Of a stretch of DNA of 64,000 nucleotides, positions 34,898 through 46,338 are shown one piece after another. The DNA comes from Collybiopsis luxurians FD-317 M1 (lineage: Eukaryota > Basidiomycota > Agaricomycetes > Agaricales > Omphalotaceae): positions 372,001 to 436,000 of the forward strand of contig KN834752.1 of assembly GCA_000827265.1 (NCBI GenBank), in the 5' to 3' direction. The notes beneath the pieces are model-generated. The model saw only the letters and a list, made by a program, of their open reading frames with translations. It was not told the DNA's origin and searched no databases. The position numbers were made by a program, and so were the translations under genes. The first letter of the stretch is position 1; every line of letters begins with the position of its first letter.

Positions 34898-37321
34898 CTA
34901 GTCGATACTAAAATTTACTCCCTGGGCAAGAGGAGCTTCGTCTGAAAAATTGACTGCCGGCGAATTTTAGTAGGAACACCCCAAGTTCGAGGACAATGCA
35001 GAGCTTACTGGTACATGCACTCCAGCGAACATATTGTTTCCAGGCATCGCCACCGGATTCTCTACCCCTGTTGACCATTATGTACGTCGGAATTGGTCAT
35101 CGTTCGAGAGCTTGATGCGACACGTACCAGCCTGTACTCTGTGACGGAATTAGGTGGGTTTTGCTTAGATAAATATTGTGACTACTTTACCTTATTACCG
35201 CCGCTGCGACGCATTAGATGCGGGATGTCAGCACAGACTCTTGTAGTGGAACACAGGCACCCACAAGCTAGCTCCAATCTCAGCACCTGATGTCCCTGCG
35301 TTGACCTGCTCCAGCAAAGAATTAAACGAAGCCGCAATGGGCAAAATGTGAGATAGGCACGGGCGAATAAGGGATAGAACACTGACATTCACGATACCTG
35401 CATCGCTTCCACCCGCCCCAATCCATTTCCCAACGTTTTGCAGGTCACGGGTCCAGAGACTGCTTGATAGGCCCTGATTGAGGGAGTTAGAAAAAAGACA
35501 TTCAAAGACATGAAGGGCTCGGAAGCGCAATATGCACTTGGGGTACGGCGTTGTTCCACTCAATAGCTTCATCGAGTTCATCGAAAATAGCGACGTTCAA
35601 CACAGGCGCGAAGGTTTCGGTGCTCCAGATGGAGTCTTTCATGTTCGTAGACTTGGGCACTGATATCGTTGGCTGTACAAAATTCCCGCCGTCTAAAGGA
35701 GACGGGAGGTGGTACGGCTCGCCGCCGCATAAAATTTCAGTGTCGATGGAGCGTAAATGCGCAACCGCGTTGCTATAGGTTTTCACGGCAGCAGCGGTAT
35801 GCAATGGACCGAGAAGAGTACTACTGTCCAACGGATCACCTGGTTTAACAGAAGTATAGAGCTTTTGAAGACGCTCCAAAAACTCTGGGGCAATTTGACG
35901 ATGCAAGAACAGCCGGCGGGTTGAAGTGCATCGCTGCCCCGCAGTCCCGACGGCACCAAAGAAGACTCCGCTTAGTGCCAAAGATAAATCAGCGTCAGGC
36001 ATCACAATCGAGGCTGAGGTGAGATTTTAGTTTCAAGCCAAATCTTCGGGTTGAATACAGACCATTGTTTCCACCCAATTCCAATATGGACTTGCCATAG
36101 CGAGAAACCACAGCTTGTCCAACAATACTTCCAACACGTTCGCTGCCCGTGAAGGATACTAAACAACTCATAAGGGTCATAGTGCCAAATCAGAAGAGAT
36201 ATTCTTACTTAGTTCTACCGCCGGGCTACCAACGACGGCTTCTCCGACTGCTTGACCACCAGTAACTAATCCTGCAATTGCACCCGGAAGGTCATTCTTC
36301 TTCAAAACTTCCGAAATAACGGAGGTCACGGCAATAGAAGTCAACGGGGTAGTAGGCGAGGGTTTCCAGATCGTTGCATTTCCCGCTGCTAGAGACAGAG
36401 CCAAGTTCCTGTTCAAACAATGAGGATAGATAGCCAGACATAGCATAGATTCCTAACCATCCATAAACAGCCACCGGAAAATTAAAGGCGGATAACACCC
36501 CGACGACGCCTAAAGGGTTTGGGACTGTATCGAATGATCAGAGTTAGTCAGATATCCGATATTCGATGTCGCTCTTTTCTTGCGACCCTACCTTCGAGAA
36601 TAGAATGTCCTGGGCGCTCTGAAGCGACAACTCTGCCATTCATCATTCTCGATAATCCTACAGCATAATCACACTGCAACGAGTTTCAGAATTGTGGAAT
36701 GAAGTGCAGGTATAGGAACACCACGTTACAATGTCGATAAACTCTTGGACCTCTCCGACACCCTCAGTTCTGATTTTGCCCATCTCCAGGGTGACAAGAG
36801 CACCCAACTCCTCCCGCTGCAAAGTAGAATGTCAGGGCATGCAATATGGGTCCACAACCTCAGTTTACTGTCAAACCTTCTGGGCAAGAGCCTCCCTAAT
36901 CTGTCTCAGAATCTCACCTCTTCGTGGTGGAGGAACGTCTGGAGCAGTGTGAACTAACACTGGTGATGTAAGGATGTCGTGGAATACGTACTACGGAAGT
37001 GAAGATACGCCTCCCGTGTCTTGGACAAAGCTTCTGTTACATCTGCGGGCGAAGCCTACAGCATTAAGGGCCTATTAGCGGTCCTGCTATAGCACTAGAC
37101 AAGGGAAACGGACACACAGTTCTAATACGAGCTAGGATTTCACCGGTCGAAGGACACACTGACTCAATAACTTCACCAGAACCTTTCCATTGACCATCGT
37201 AGACGCCATTGATTTCTTTGTTGCTAGGAATATCCAAGGCAGAGAGAATGCCAGAAGCTCTGGTCGACAGCAAGCGACGGTTCAGGTGCGCTTTAACAAT
37301 AGTTTGTTTAGCAATCATCAT
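34898..37321 (-). CDS. ALDH7-family aldehyde dehydrogenase (antiquitin-like), mitochondrial
   Basis: NAD-dependent aldehyde oxidation; the animal member oxidises alpha-aminoadipic semialdehyde. A basic N-terminus ([20 protein letters not shown]) looks like a mitochondrial presequence, which supports the ATG at 37321. Family blocks in order: [35 protein letters not shown] with the general-base Glu, [11 protein letters not shown] with the catalytic Cys, [10 protein letters not shown], and [29 protein letters not shown] at the end. That last block is assembled from two micro-exons, 35203-35191 (13 nt) and 35138-35128 (11 nt), between exons ending at 35265 and starting at 35067. The final exon is 34941-34898 ([11 protein letters not shown]). 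All junctions are GT-AG. JIP5 lies upstream on the same strand. Confidence 0.93.
35128..35138 (-). other. 11-nt micro-exon of the ALDH gene
   Basis: Encodes S-T-G and two bases of W. Without it the conserved S-T-G-W-G-R-E-S block cannot be made. The 52-bp intron 35190-35139 separates it from the 13-nt micro-exon. Confidence 0.85.
35191..35203 (-). other. 13-nt micro-exon of the ALDH gene
   Basis: Flanked by AG (upstream) and GT (downstream) on the minus strand. With the preceding exon end it encodes the F-G-G-N-K of the strongly conserved ALDH7 C-terminal motif. Confidence 0.85.
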
Positions 37322-38650
37322 CTTGAAAATGAGAAATTCCGCTTTCGAGCCACGTCGTAGTAGCGAAATAAGGAGTAGTCCAAGGTAGTGCAGACATCCT
37401 ATGGTCCATCCGAAAATCACGTGGGTAAGGCCGATCGCGTCTTGTCGCGCTACGCCACGCAGCTCGACTGGTACGAGGGCGTGCACCAGCGTTACTTTCA
37501 AAAAAGCCTCTGAGGATAACTTGATGCATGAGAACGTCCCTCTCACGAAGACAAGCGTACCATTTGTCTGGGATAATCTTGTCGTATTTGATACTGATAC
37601 TGATACAACCTAAGCTATTCCAGGATAATGCATCTAGATTTTCCGAGATTTGAAGAAACTGTTCACATCTGGGCTACATCTGCTACAAATTAGGCTATTG
37701 GCTAATCTTCGCAAGCTCTGTTTGTTTCATCGTACATATCACTACCCCTATCTCACTGAATGGATAGAGGCGAAACCCTAAATAACATAAGTTACAAGTT
37801 TGTATGCCGGACTCGAGATCTGTTCCGTGCTACGCTGGCTTGTACGGTTGACTGGAGGGCTTTGCGGAAGCCCGAATCACCCCTTCTAGGACCTAAAAGC
37901 AAGATATCGAATTTTGCCGTCGCGGCAGAAGTTCTTATTTATGATGCTTCTGAGAGACTGGATCAATATCTCCTTGAATAGAAGCTTCTCACGACTTCTA
38001 GGAATTACTAGAAACTCGAAAATTTCAGTCGAGGAATTTGTCCAGCAAATAAAATCTCTTTTGCTTCCCTGACAATGAGTCCTTGTATTCCTGGATGTAG
38101 AATCCAAATTTACAACCTCAACACCACTGTTGAGGCTAGCAGTCAACATCAGTGGATTGTGGCTCCGACACAACTCCGCTTCAACTTTAAAACAAAAAAC
38201 AATCGTCGACCCTTTACGGCGTAAAAAGTGCCGTGCTGAGATGCTATGTCAGTTCGGAAAGTCAGGAGACTCTCAGTGGGTGCTGCAGTCAATATTCAAG
38301 GAGCTTTTATAACGCTGGGACCCACTCGACCCTGTTTAAAGTTATTTTCAAACTACCTCAAACGGGGCCTGACAAGCAACAGACCTAGCGCGCTGCAGAA
38401 CAGCCAACCTGTCATCACAACTGCTCAGAAAAAATCCTTGTTCATCACTCCATTTGGGATCTATGATCCCACAGACACAGACTCGAATGGGAATCCCAGT
38501 GAATCCTCAGCTCTCAGTTAGCTTTGTTCGTTCATTTCTAAGACAGTGTTGATCTTGATAGATTACTGGGATGATATCAGCACTAGCTCCATAATATTAG
38601 ATCCAGTATCGGTGCAAACAGTCGCAACCCGTAAAAACTCGAAAGCCCAG
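37322..38650. other. 1.3-kb intergenic region
   Basis: Promoter side of the ALDH gene and 3' side of JIP5. Short ORFs only, none with recognisable features. Confidence 0.5.
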
Positions 38651-40633
38651 TCAGAGCTCCGCGAAAAACGATCCCTGCACATCTACTTCGTTTTTGCCCT
38701 TCTTCTTTCCAAGTGCCAGAGGGTCTTTTTCTTTTCTCTTTCGTTTTCTAGGCCTAAAAGCATCCGGCTCGGCGTCAGAGTCAGAATCAGAGTCTTTGCT
38801 TCCTGCCTCAGCCTGAGGCCCCTCAGAAGTCAGTGGATAGGTTGAGCTCGAAGATTCTTGGTCGCCTATGAGCTCATCGCCTACTACTACTTCGCTTTCG
38901 TCGCTATCTTGCCGCTCATCCGCCCCCACCTCGGGGGCTCGGCCATTGAAGAATACATCAAGATTCGTGAGCTTGAGAAACTCGTCATGCCCAGCACTCC
39001 CGGCCCAGAAATATCCCGGTGAGCTCGAGCTCTCGTCATTTTCCTCATTCTCACTTCCTTTGTCAATTGAGGGTGCTTTGTTTCGCGGTTTGTGTTCTTC
39101 GACAGACTTGTCCTGATCATCGTCCAAGGTCAGTTGGCTCACACCCTCGCCGATAGCAATTCGTTCTACAGGCCATTCACCATGGTCAACAACGACGCCA
39201 TGGAGTTTTGTTGGGAAGACGCCAACGGCCCGTACGAACCCATCGGAGGAACCACTCAAGAGTGTACTCGTGTGATCTACATTCGGTAAGGAGGCGGGGA
39301 GCGCGCAAAGCGCATCCACAGATTGAGGGTGGCTGCACATTATATATAAATTACCGTTCAAGTCGATCAAAGAAACTTGTTATGTACTGACCCCGGTATA
39401 CGGTCTACACAGTCGCCCCAACCGCTGCTTCGATTGAATACAGACAATATCCCTAGCTGAGTTCCAACAACGAATTTGGTACCACTGTTCGAAAAGATAT
39501 GCACATAAGTATCATGTTATGATCTTGAAGCAATAGCGGCATGAGATTAGACAAAACAAGAAAGGTACTGAGCGCTTCCCCAAAGCGAAGAAATTACCGA
39601 GGTAGGAAGGTAGAAGGAATGAGTAAAACTCTACAGACTCGAGAACTGGTACGTGCAACCGGAAATCTGACACGGGTAAAGACTCAACCGACTCGCGTAA
39701 CAGGTCTGTCTGATCCATCGAACAAGCAATGATGGTTTGGCATAAGAACTCAAAGTTCGAATGAAGTGCGTGCTTGCAAACCCAATCTACCCGGGAAAAG
39801 ATGGGAAAAACTTATTTAAAATTTGACGCTTACCCTTTAATGGGGACGATGGAGAGTAGTTCGTCCTCTTGATCCTCGGACTGAGCGAAGGGTTCGGTGG
39901 TCTTCGCTCGGACGTCTATCACCGAAAGCGTTCCGTCACCGCTGTAAGACGTCCCAGTTAGCGAATGAGCGACTGGACATCGCAGAAGAGAGACATACCA
40001 GGTAGCGACCAGCTGTTTCTTGTCTCCCAGCCACAGAAAGTCGGTGATATAGTCAAAATGATGAGTATATTTTCGTACGGACTCTTTTTTTCGCGGGTCC
40101 CATAACTACGTTCAGATACATGAATGTGTCAAGGCAAGCAAGGCAAATGAGCAACAAGCTTGCCTTAATTACGCCGTCATCGTCACCTGTAGACAACAGC
40201 CAGGAGGAAACACTCTTCACGCGATTGATGGCAACCCTTTCATGGTGCAGTTGGACATTTACGGTCGTAAAAGAGTACGGGTTATCTCTCACTCGTGCGC
40301 TTTTGCCCGAATTTCTACTATCTTCCCCGTCGTAGTGTCGACAGTGCTAAAAAGATTCCTGTCAGTAAAGGGTGGTGTGCAACATCATGAAAAAGAGACG
40401 TACTGTAATCCCTTCCCTTTGCCGACAGTGTAGATTCTACTTCCGTCTTCGTTTATCGCAATACCACGGCAAGACTTTTGGGATATTTTCACGGAAAAGA
40501 CCTGCTTATTGCGCCCTTCTTGATCATAGGCGAATGCTTTGACTTTTCCCGAGAGCAACGCGGTGTATACAGTCGAATGTGAAGGATGAAATGCCAAATC
40601 AAATATCTGTGAGCCTACCGATACATCAGGCAT
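38651..40633 (-). CDS. JIP5: JIP5-type WD40-repeat nucleolar protein
   Basis: The family is nucleolar and linked to ribosome biogenesis. It starts at 40633 with MPDVSVGSQIFDLAFHP. Visible repeats include INRVKSVSSWLLSTGDDDGV followed by IKLWDPR, DYITDFLWLGDKKQLVATCG then DGTLSVIDVR, and LLSGSSDGFVRAVGVFP. The acidic and basic tail is also family-like (SKDSDSDSDAEPDAFRPRKR then a Lys-rich end, to the TAA-side at 38651). The exon ending at 40164 uses a GC donor (intron 40163-40106), which is needed to join GVIK to LWDPR. Other introns are GT-AG and about 55-65 bp. A (CGG)n tract lies in the presumed 5' UTR. Confidence 0.92.
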
Positions 40634-40728
40634 TGAGAAGGAGTTCGGAAGACGTGTTGCAGCGCTCAACGATCTGAACCGTAATGCCAAAAGCTGCACG
40701 GCAAAAATGTGGGCGGTGGGCGGACCGT

Positions 40729-40750
40729 CGGCGGCGGCGGCGGCGGCGGC
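40729..40750. repeat. CGG trinucleotide tract in JIP5 5' flank
   Basis: About seven CGG units on the + strand, about 100 bases upstream of the JIP5 ATG. On the minus strand it would code a ten-arginine run in a 60-codon upstream ORF (40808-40626) that overlaps the JIP5 start. Confidence 0.8.
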
Positions 40751-41900
40751 GACGGAGCAAATCCCGTGGCCACCATGCTAAAAGCGCTAAATCATCCGAA
40801 AAGACCAAGCGACATTGGGCGGCACACTACCAATAGTTGAAACACATTAGCGGTACCGACTTGCTAATACGGGTTGGAATCTTTCTTGTAGTTGTATATA
40901 CTTGCTGTCTTGCCAATGAATCTTGCCTAGGACTTTTCGGGTGGCCTTTTTTTCTTCAGATGATTGAATAATTTTGACTCATTGCCTGCTTTTGTTCATC
41001 ACGGCCCTGTTCTGCCCAACCTTCGATGAGGCAAGAGCTGGCTATTTCTGGGCACCTTGTGCCCCACTAACTTGCTCTTCTCGAGGCTAGAACAATGTGA
41101 AGCGCAAGGACGAACTAAAAGTAAGCTCAAGTAACATTGATGGACGTCCTGCAAGCTTTCAAAGACTGCGGCACAGAATACGCGATGGTTTCACAGGTCC
41201 GTACGTGTATTTCCTCTGCGCGCTGCTTTTCAGCACCTCTGAACCACTTAATCCAGGAATCTCAGGCTGGAGGCTCGGTGTAGTCACTACAGCCACTTCA
41301 GATCACAAACGATGCAGCTTTCAATCATCGGCATTGCGGATAACAGTTTAACCTTCGTTACAGTTTGGCAGTTCGGAACCCCTCGCGATAACCTTGGCTG
41401 ATGATCACCACTTACTTCACAGACACATAGGCAAGGCAGTGTGCGAGGATATAGTAGGTACACTTAAAGTTTCTATGAACTTTTCATGTGGAACTTGAGG
41501 GTGGTTGATAGCGATTCCTTGAGATTCTGGAAATCATATGGCAGATTCCTGATGATGATCGTGCTACAAGCTTGACCTTCGTGAGAAGGGAACCGACAAA
41601 AAAAAGGAATAAACTAGAAGGAGATCATTGCTTCCAGGAGGTGACCTCTGCCCAATTTCGAGGAGGAATCTGGGTCGTCCAGGTCGCGCGGTAAAAGTAC
41701 ACGACACGTTCTGTAAAGTTTGGCCCCATTGAAGGTCAAAGCGAGTTATATTATGCTCTTACTCCTGTAAGCACGGGCTGATAATGCATATATCCACCAA
41801 CACGTACCGGTTGGTTCGGAAATATGATTCGAGTGACCTGTGCAAAAGCATTTTTGCCGTCTGGCAGTGGATTATACTGCGTCCAACGGGGTTAGTGATT
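40751..41900. other. 1.1-kb intergenic region left of the repeat element
   Basis: JIP5 promoter at the left, otherwise featureless by eye. Confidence 0.5.
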
Positions 41901-41904
41901 TTAA

Positions 41905-41970
41905 CGAGCAGCCAGTCCGAGCGTCCGAGCAGGTACGAGCAGGTACGAGCAAGTACGAGCGGGGCCGAGC
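41905..41970 (+). repeat. left GTCCGAGC/GTACGAGCAG array
   Basis: Imperfect tandem 8-10-bp units built around a CCGAGC/ACGAGC core, at least seven copies. Confidence 0.8.
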
Positions 41971-42335
41971 TACATCCAATATGCTAGGTAGGGCTAGGTA
42001 CTACACTATTTAGCACCCTTACGGTGCCCTCTAGTGATTAATTCAAAGATATTCAAGTGGCAAGAAGCAAGTCCACCTCTTTGATACACTCTAACTCATG
42101 TTGACAGCGAGGTCTAGAGTTTAAGTTGGACTCTGAAGGGGAGGAAGAGAAATGTCCTAATGATAAGTCCAGATCTAGGCTGCATATGATATTTTGCAAA
42201 ATAAGGAGTAGGACTTAGTAATGTATGTATTTACTTTTATACTGAATGTGATCTACCTATGCAACCTTCATTGATTCAGCTTTCTCCCCTGGACATAATT
42301 ATACATCCTTATACAAGAAAGAGTACAGATACATA

Positions 42336-42425
42336 CGAGCAGGTGCGAGCAGGTACGAGCCTCCAGTTCGAGTGTCCAAACCAAGTCCGAGCGTCCGAGC
42401 GATTTTGACGAGAGTCCGAGCAACT
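42336..42425 (+). repeat. internal array of the same unit
   Basis: Same orientation as the left array. It includes TACGAGCAGGTGCGAGCAGG and a degenerate half containing ATTTTGACGAG, which resembles the left end ATTTTAACGAG. Confidence 0.75.
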
Positions 42426-42825
42426 TCAACAATTGTCCAAGCAACATCAGTACAGTTAAAAAGTACATTAGTATGATATTTCATACATTGTTTCTATCAA
42501 TCTCACTACATACAGAATGTCATAGCAAAATTCCCTCATTTCGTGATATTTAGCATAGCTAATGCAACATAGTTTCATTATGGTTATGAAGATCGAGTCT
42601 TTGAACTCTGAGATTGCCTCTCCAAAGCAATAAAGGTTTCATTGTAGCATTTACAACCATATACCAAGCGTAAGAGTGCTAGTTTCTTTGACATGTAATG
42701 CATGGATTACTAAAAAGATTCAGTATTTCATTCATTTATTATTCGATTATTGAGCCTTAATAAAGGTCTGTATCATGATTTATTAGCTTTATGGACCTGT
42801 ATATCTACTAACAAAGCATCTCCAT

Positions 42826-42889
42826 ATGGCTCGGACCTCGAAGATTTTTGCTCGTACTTGCTCGGACACTCGGACAGGGCGCTCGTTAA
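42826..42889 (-). repeat. right inverted copy of the array
   Basis: On the minus strand it matches the left terminus through about 35 bases with few mismatches and then diverges. Confidence 0.75.
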
Positions 42890-43030
42890 AGTCTCCACCC
42901 CGGCGTCCAACAACTCTTCCGCGCCGTTTCCGCACTAGTAAACAACAATTTTGGATGTAGACGGATTCTCATCCGATTTCCATCCGAGCCTCGTTTATTT
43001 AACGGCCGTCGGTCGTTTTCTCTTCAATCT

Positions 43031-44601
43031 ATGATGGCTGCAATTTTTTAATCCGAGCCTGCTCCTGGTCCTCATCAAAAACTTGCCCGTTATCGGCAAC
43101 TTTCTCCACGATCTTCCATCCATGTCTCCCCGCTCTGTCTAGGCGGCATGAGTATTGGAGATCAATGGGCGAACGGGTTTGGGTCCATGGAAAAGGAGTC
43201 ATCTTTCAAGCTTTTGGATGCTTATTACGACGCTGGAGGAAACCACATAGATACCGCTAATCGTGCGTTGTTTTTTCCTGCTTTGCGCCCGAGTGCTGAT
43301 GGAGACCGAATGAATTAGGATAGTAGGTATCGAATTTGCTTTTCTCCGCTAATGACTATCTAAAAATCCCAGCCAAGAAGGATCTTCCGAAGAATTCATC
43401 GGTGAATGGATGGAGTTACGCGGTATCCGCAACCAAATGATTGTTGCAACCAAAGTAAGAAATGTGAAATCTTCTGCCGAATGGACTGTCTCAACGAATT
43501 ATTCGTCAGTATACAAATATCCCAAGTCGAACGCCAGGGATTCCTTTGGCTAAGCAAAAAGTCAACTGGGTTGGAAATAACCTCAAATCCATGAAAGTCA
43601 ACCTCGAGATCAGTCTCAAAAGACTGCGTACAGATTACATCGATATTTACTATGTCCATGCATGGGACTTGCATACTTCGGTGGAAGAAATTATGGATGG
43701 GTTGCATAACCTCGTAATCGCAGGCAAAATTTTATATCTGGTAAGGCACATATATTATCCTGACTGGCAGAGCCGTATATATCATTTCTCAGGGTATATC
43801 CAACGCTCCGGCTTGGCTCGTGGTAAAAGCCAACGATTATGCTCGTGCACACGGCAAGACCCCCTTCGTAGTGTATCAAGCACCGTTCTCTATCCTAAAG
43901 AGGGACATAGAGCGAGAGATTCTTCCTATGTGTCAACATGAAGGTAGAGCTCCTCAGTCTCATTTGCCAGTTTCCCGGGCATGTACGACTTAGATTTGGC
44001 AGGAATAGCTCTTACACTGTATTTCGTGCTCGCGGCCGGTCACATTCGTACTACCGCCGAAGAAGAACAACGTCGCGCAAGCGGAGAACAAGGAAGACAG
44101 GGAAGTTTTTTTGGATCATGGGAACGCACCCAGGAAGAAGTCAAAGTATGTGATGCCCTTGAAAAACTAGCCGCCGAAATTGGAGTAAAAAGCATCACTT
44201 CTAGTGAGTTGTGATTTGTAAACTAGAATCCATTGCTGGAAGAATTTACCCCATGATTTCAGTTGCGATAGCTTATGTTCTTCATAAGGCTCCATACATG
44301 TTCCCAATCATAGGTGGACGGAAGGTTGAGCATCTACTATCAAACATAGAGGCTCTTGACATTAGTCTCTCCAAGGAGCAGATGGAGTATCTGGATAACT
44401 TGCAGCCTTTTGATAGAGGTTATCCACTTAATGTTCTGGTGAGACTCCCTGTTGAATTTACTCTCATCTGATTCACTGAAGTGAGTATACACACAGGGCG
44501 ATCCTAGTGGATATCCTCGACCTGTAAAGTCGATTGCGACCATTGATACTATTCCTATGCCTTCTGCGATAACACCTCGTCATGACAGAATCGCCAAGTA
44601 G
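43031..44601 (+). CDS. aldo-keto reductase (aryl-alcohol dehydrogenase type), 5' end questionable
   Basis: NADPH-dependent reductase of the AKR9-like fungal group. The body is convincing: [14 protein letters not shown], the [15 protein letters not shown] block (catalytic Asp), [47 protein letters not shown], the VLAAGHIRT loop and [11 protein letters not shown], ending at 44601. Several introns splice in frame, for example the one that restores ILYL-GISNAP. Problems are at the 5' end. From the ATGs at 43031/43034 an in-frame TAA follows at 43049-43051, only a few codons in, before the conserved [12 protein letters not shown] stretch. The exon 1-2 join needs an unusual AAG acceptor. Translation from the ATG at 43148 would lose the first beta strand. 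It may be a young pseudogene or use an unseen 5' exon. Confidence 0.72.
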
Positions 44602-45121
44602 ATATATACATGTAAGTACAATTCTATCAAGTGATGATGCTTGTGTCTTTCCGTACCAATGAGATCAGGCTATGGTGGCTAATAGACCTGCATGTACATG
44701 CGTAGTAATTCTGTGTGGCAATTTTGACCGACAAACGAGTCACAGGATAAAATACGCATTGCAGAATAGGTCGTTATATGAAATAAAGTTACTTCGTGTG
44801 TGGTCATCGAAGCCTTCTCCAGGGAGGTAGAAACCTAAGATAGATCGCCTTCATATTCAGATCATTTTTAGCACAACCGCTGAGCAGGCCTCTCTCTCCA
44901 GATAAGTCCCAGGTGCTCGAAGCACATCTGGGCCGATCTGAGAAAAATGAAGTTCTGGGAGTTCATTAACAGGTCCTAGGACAATTCGGAAAACACATTA
45001 CTTGGGTGATAATGCATCCGTGAGACAACTATGAGGTCATACGGTAACATGGTTCTATTAATTGGTAAGTATCGCACTCTAAGTGGCACCCATACTCCCA
45101 AAGGCTTTTACTACACATACA
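44602..45121. other. intergenic region between AKR and SDR genes
   Basis: 520 bp, presumed terminator and promoter space. Nothing else seen. Confidence 0.5.
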
Positions 45122-46338
45122 ATGCCCCCACCGCAAATCAATCTCAATGAGCAGCGTGCAACGAACTTGTTTGACCTTAAAGGAGTTGTGGCGGTTGTAA
45201 CCGGAGGAGGTAGCGTAAGTAACACCCTTCGAAGCTCATGAGAACTTTTTGAGACCCTCCTTGCAGGGAATCGGATTGATGATCTCTTCGACCTTACTGG
45301 CAAATGGAGCGACGGTGTACATAATAGGTCCCAAACAAGCTGATCTCGATAGGTTCTATACGTCCAGTTAGAACTCATGGATCTGGACTGCTAACAAGGC
45401 TATGGACATAGGATATGTGGGATTTACAACGATGCCAGTAACAAATTGCCTGCTGGATCTGGCGGTAAAATGTACGGGTTGGAGGGTGATATCAGCTCGA
45501 AGGTAACCTCTTACTTTATTCATTGAAGATAGCTTGAAACTGAGTTGTCGCCACTAAAGTCCGAAGCTAAAAGGTTTGCAGAAGAAATTGGGAAACGTGA
45601 ACCCTACATCACTGTTTTATTCAACAACGCCGGAATTCAAGCAGGACAATTCAAACTACCCTCGGAAGCTACTGCCGCGGCCTACGTGAGGGCCTTTTTT
45701 GACGACATTCAGCCACACGATTTCAACAATGTGCTGAATACCAATGCCGTTGGTGCTTACTGGCTGACTTTTGCTTTCTTGCCTTTACTGGAAAGGTGGA
45801 AGGATGCACAAGAAGAAGTTACTAAGAGATTTGTACCTCAAGTAATTATGACGAGTAGCATGAACGGTTGGACCAAGGTGAGTATAGCGGTGGACTGCGA
45901 TACATAAGAGAAAACCCATGGACCATATTTCTCTCTACTTTCAAAGGATTCCAACACGTCTGGTCGTTCGTACCCTTATATGTTCAGTAAAAGTGCCATT
46001 GGGCACGCCACCTCTTCTCTCGCGCATGAACTCCTACCCTTGGGCATTCGGGTGAATGGTATAGCCCCAGGACTCTTTCCTACTGAGGTACGACGACTCC
46101 GCCACACTCATACTGCTGTGACTGATTACAAGGGTAGATGTCTTTGCCTGGTTATGCAGATGAGGCAGGAGTTACAATCGCACCCCCAGACAAGACCTGG
46201 AACTTTGACATTCCCACCGTAAAGAGCGGAGGAAGTAAACGTGATGTGGGTGCTTTAGCACTGGCTTTGATCGTCAACTGGTTCATAAATGGAGAGACTG
46301 TGCTAATCGATGGTGGTGTGAGTATGTTCCTGTTGTGA
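45122..46338 (+). CDS. short-chain dehydrogenase/reductase
   Basis: Classical SDR. The ATG at 45122 begins MPPPQINLNEQRATNLFDLK, just before the Rossmann strand. The cofactor motif TGGGSGIG is split by the intron 45215-45266. LFNNAGIQ gives the NNAG motif. The catalytic Ser is in VIMTSSMNGW and the Tyr-Lys pair is in YMFSK. NGIAPGLFPTE is the PG motif and VLIDGGV ends the fold. At least five introns are present. The one ending before DSNTSGRSYPYM and the one between FPTE and MSLPGYADEA are clear. Substrate cannot be predicted. It follows the aldo-keto reductase in the same direction, but fungal neighbours need not be co-regulated. Confidence 0.92.

Larger units (their letters stand above)
41901..42889. 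mobile_element. TTAA-flanked non-coding element with repeat-array termini
   Basis: A 989-bp, AT-rich stretch with no ORF over about 66 codons. Both ends carry the same sequence in inverted orientation. The left end reads TTAACGAGC, CC, GTCCGAG, GTCCGAGCA, then GTACGAGCA units (41901-41975). The right end, read on the minus strand from 42889 to about 42826, reads TTAACGAGC, CC, GTCCGAG, GTCCGAGCA, GTACGAGCA. A third array of the same unit lies inside at about 42336-42425. TTAA at both edges is the target-site duplication of piggyBac-type elements, but here it could equally be part of the inverted repeat. It is therefore best called a non-autonomous (MITE-like) candidate. Confidence 0.55.

Noticed and set aside
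42268..42484. Leu/Ser-rich ORFs in the repeat element
   Set aside because: They are produced by the tandem array itself and resemble no transposase.
41901..42889. CRISPR-like reading of the spaced repeats
   Set aside because: The units are contiguous 8-10-bp repeats in a eukaryotic genome with no spacers or cas genes.
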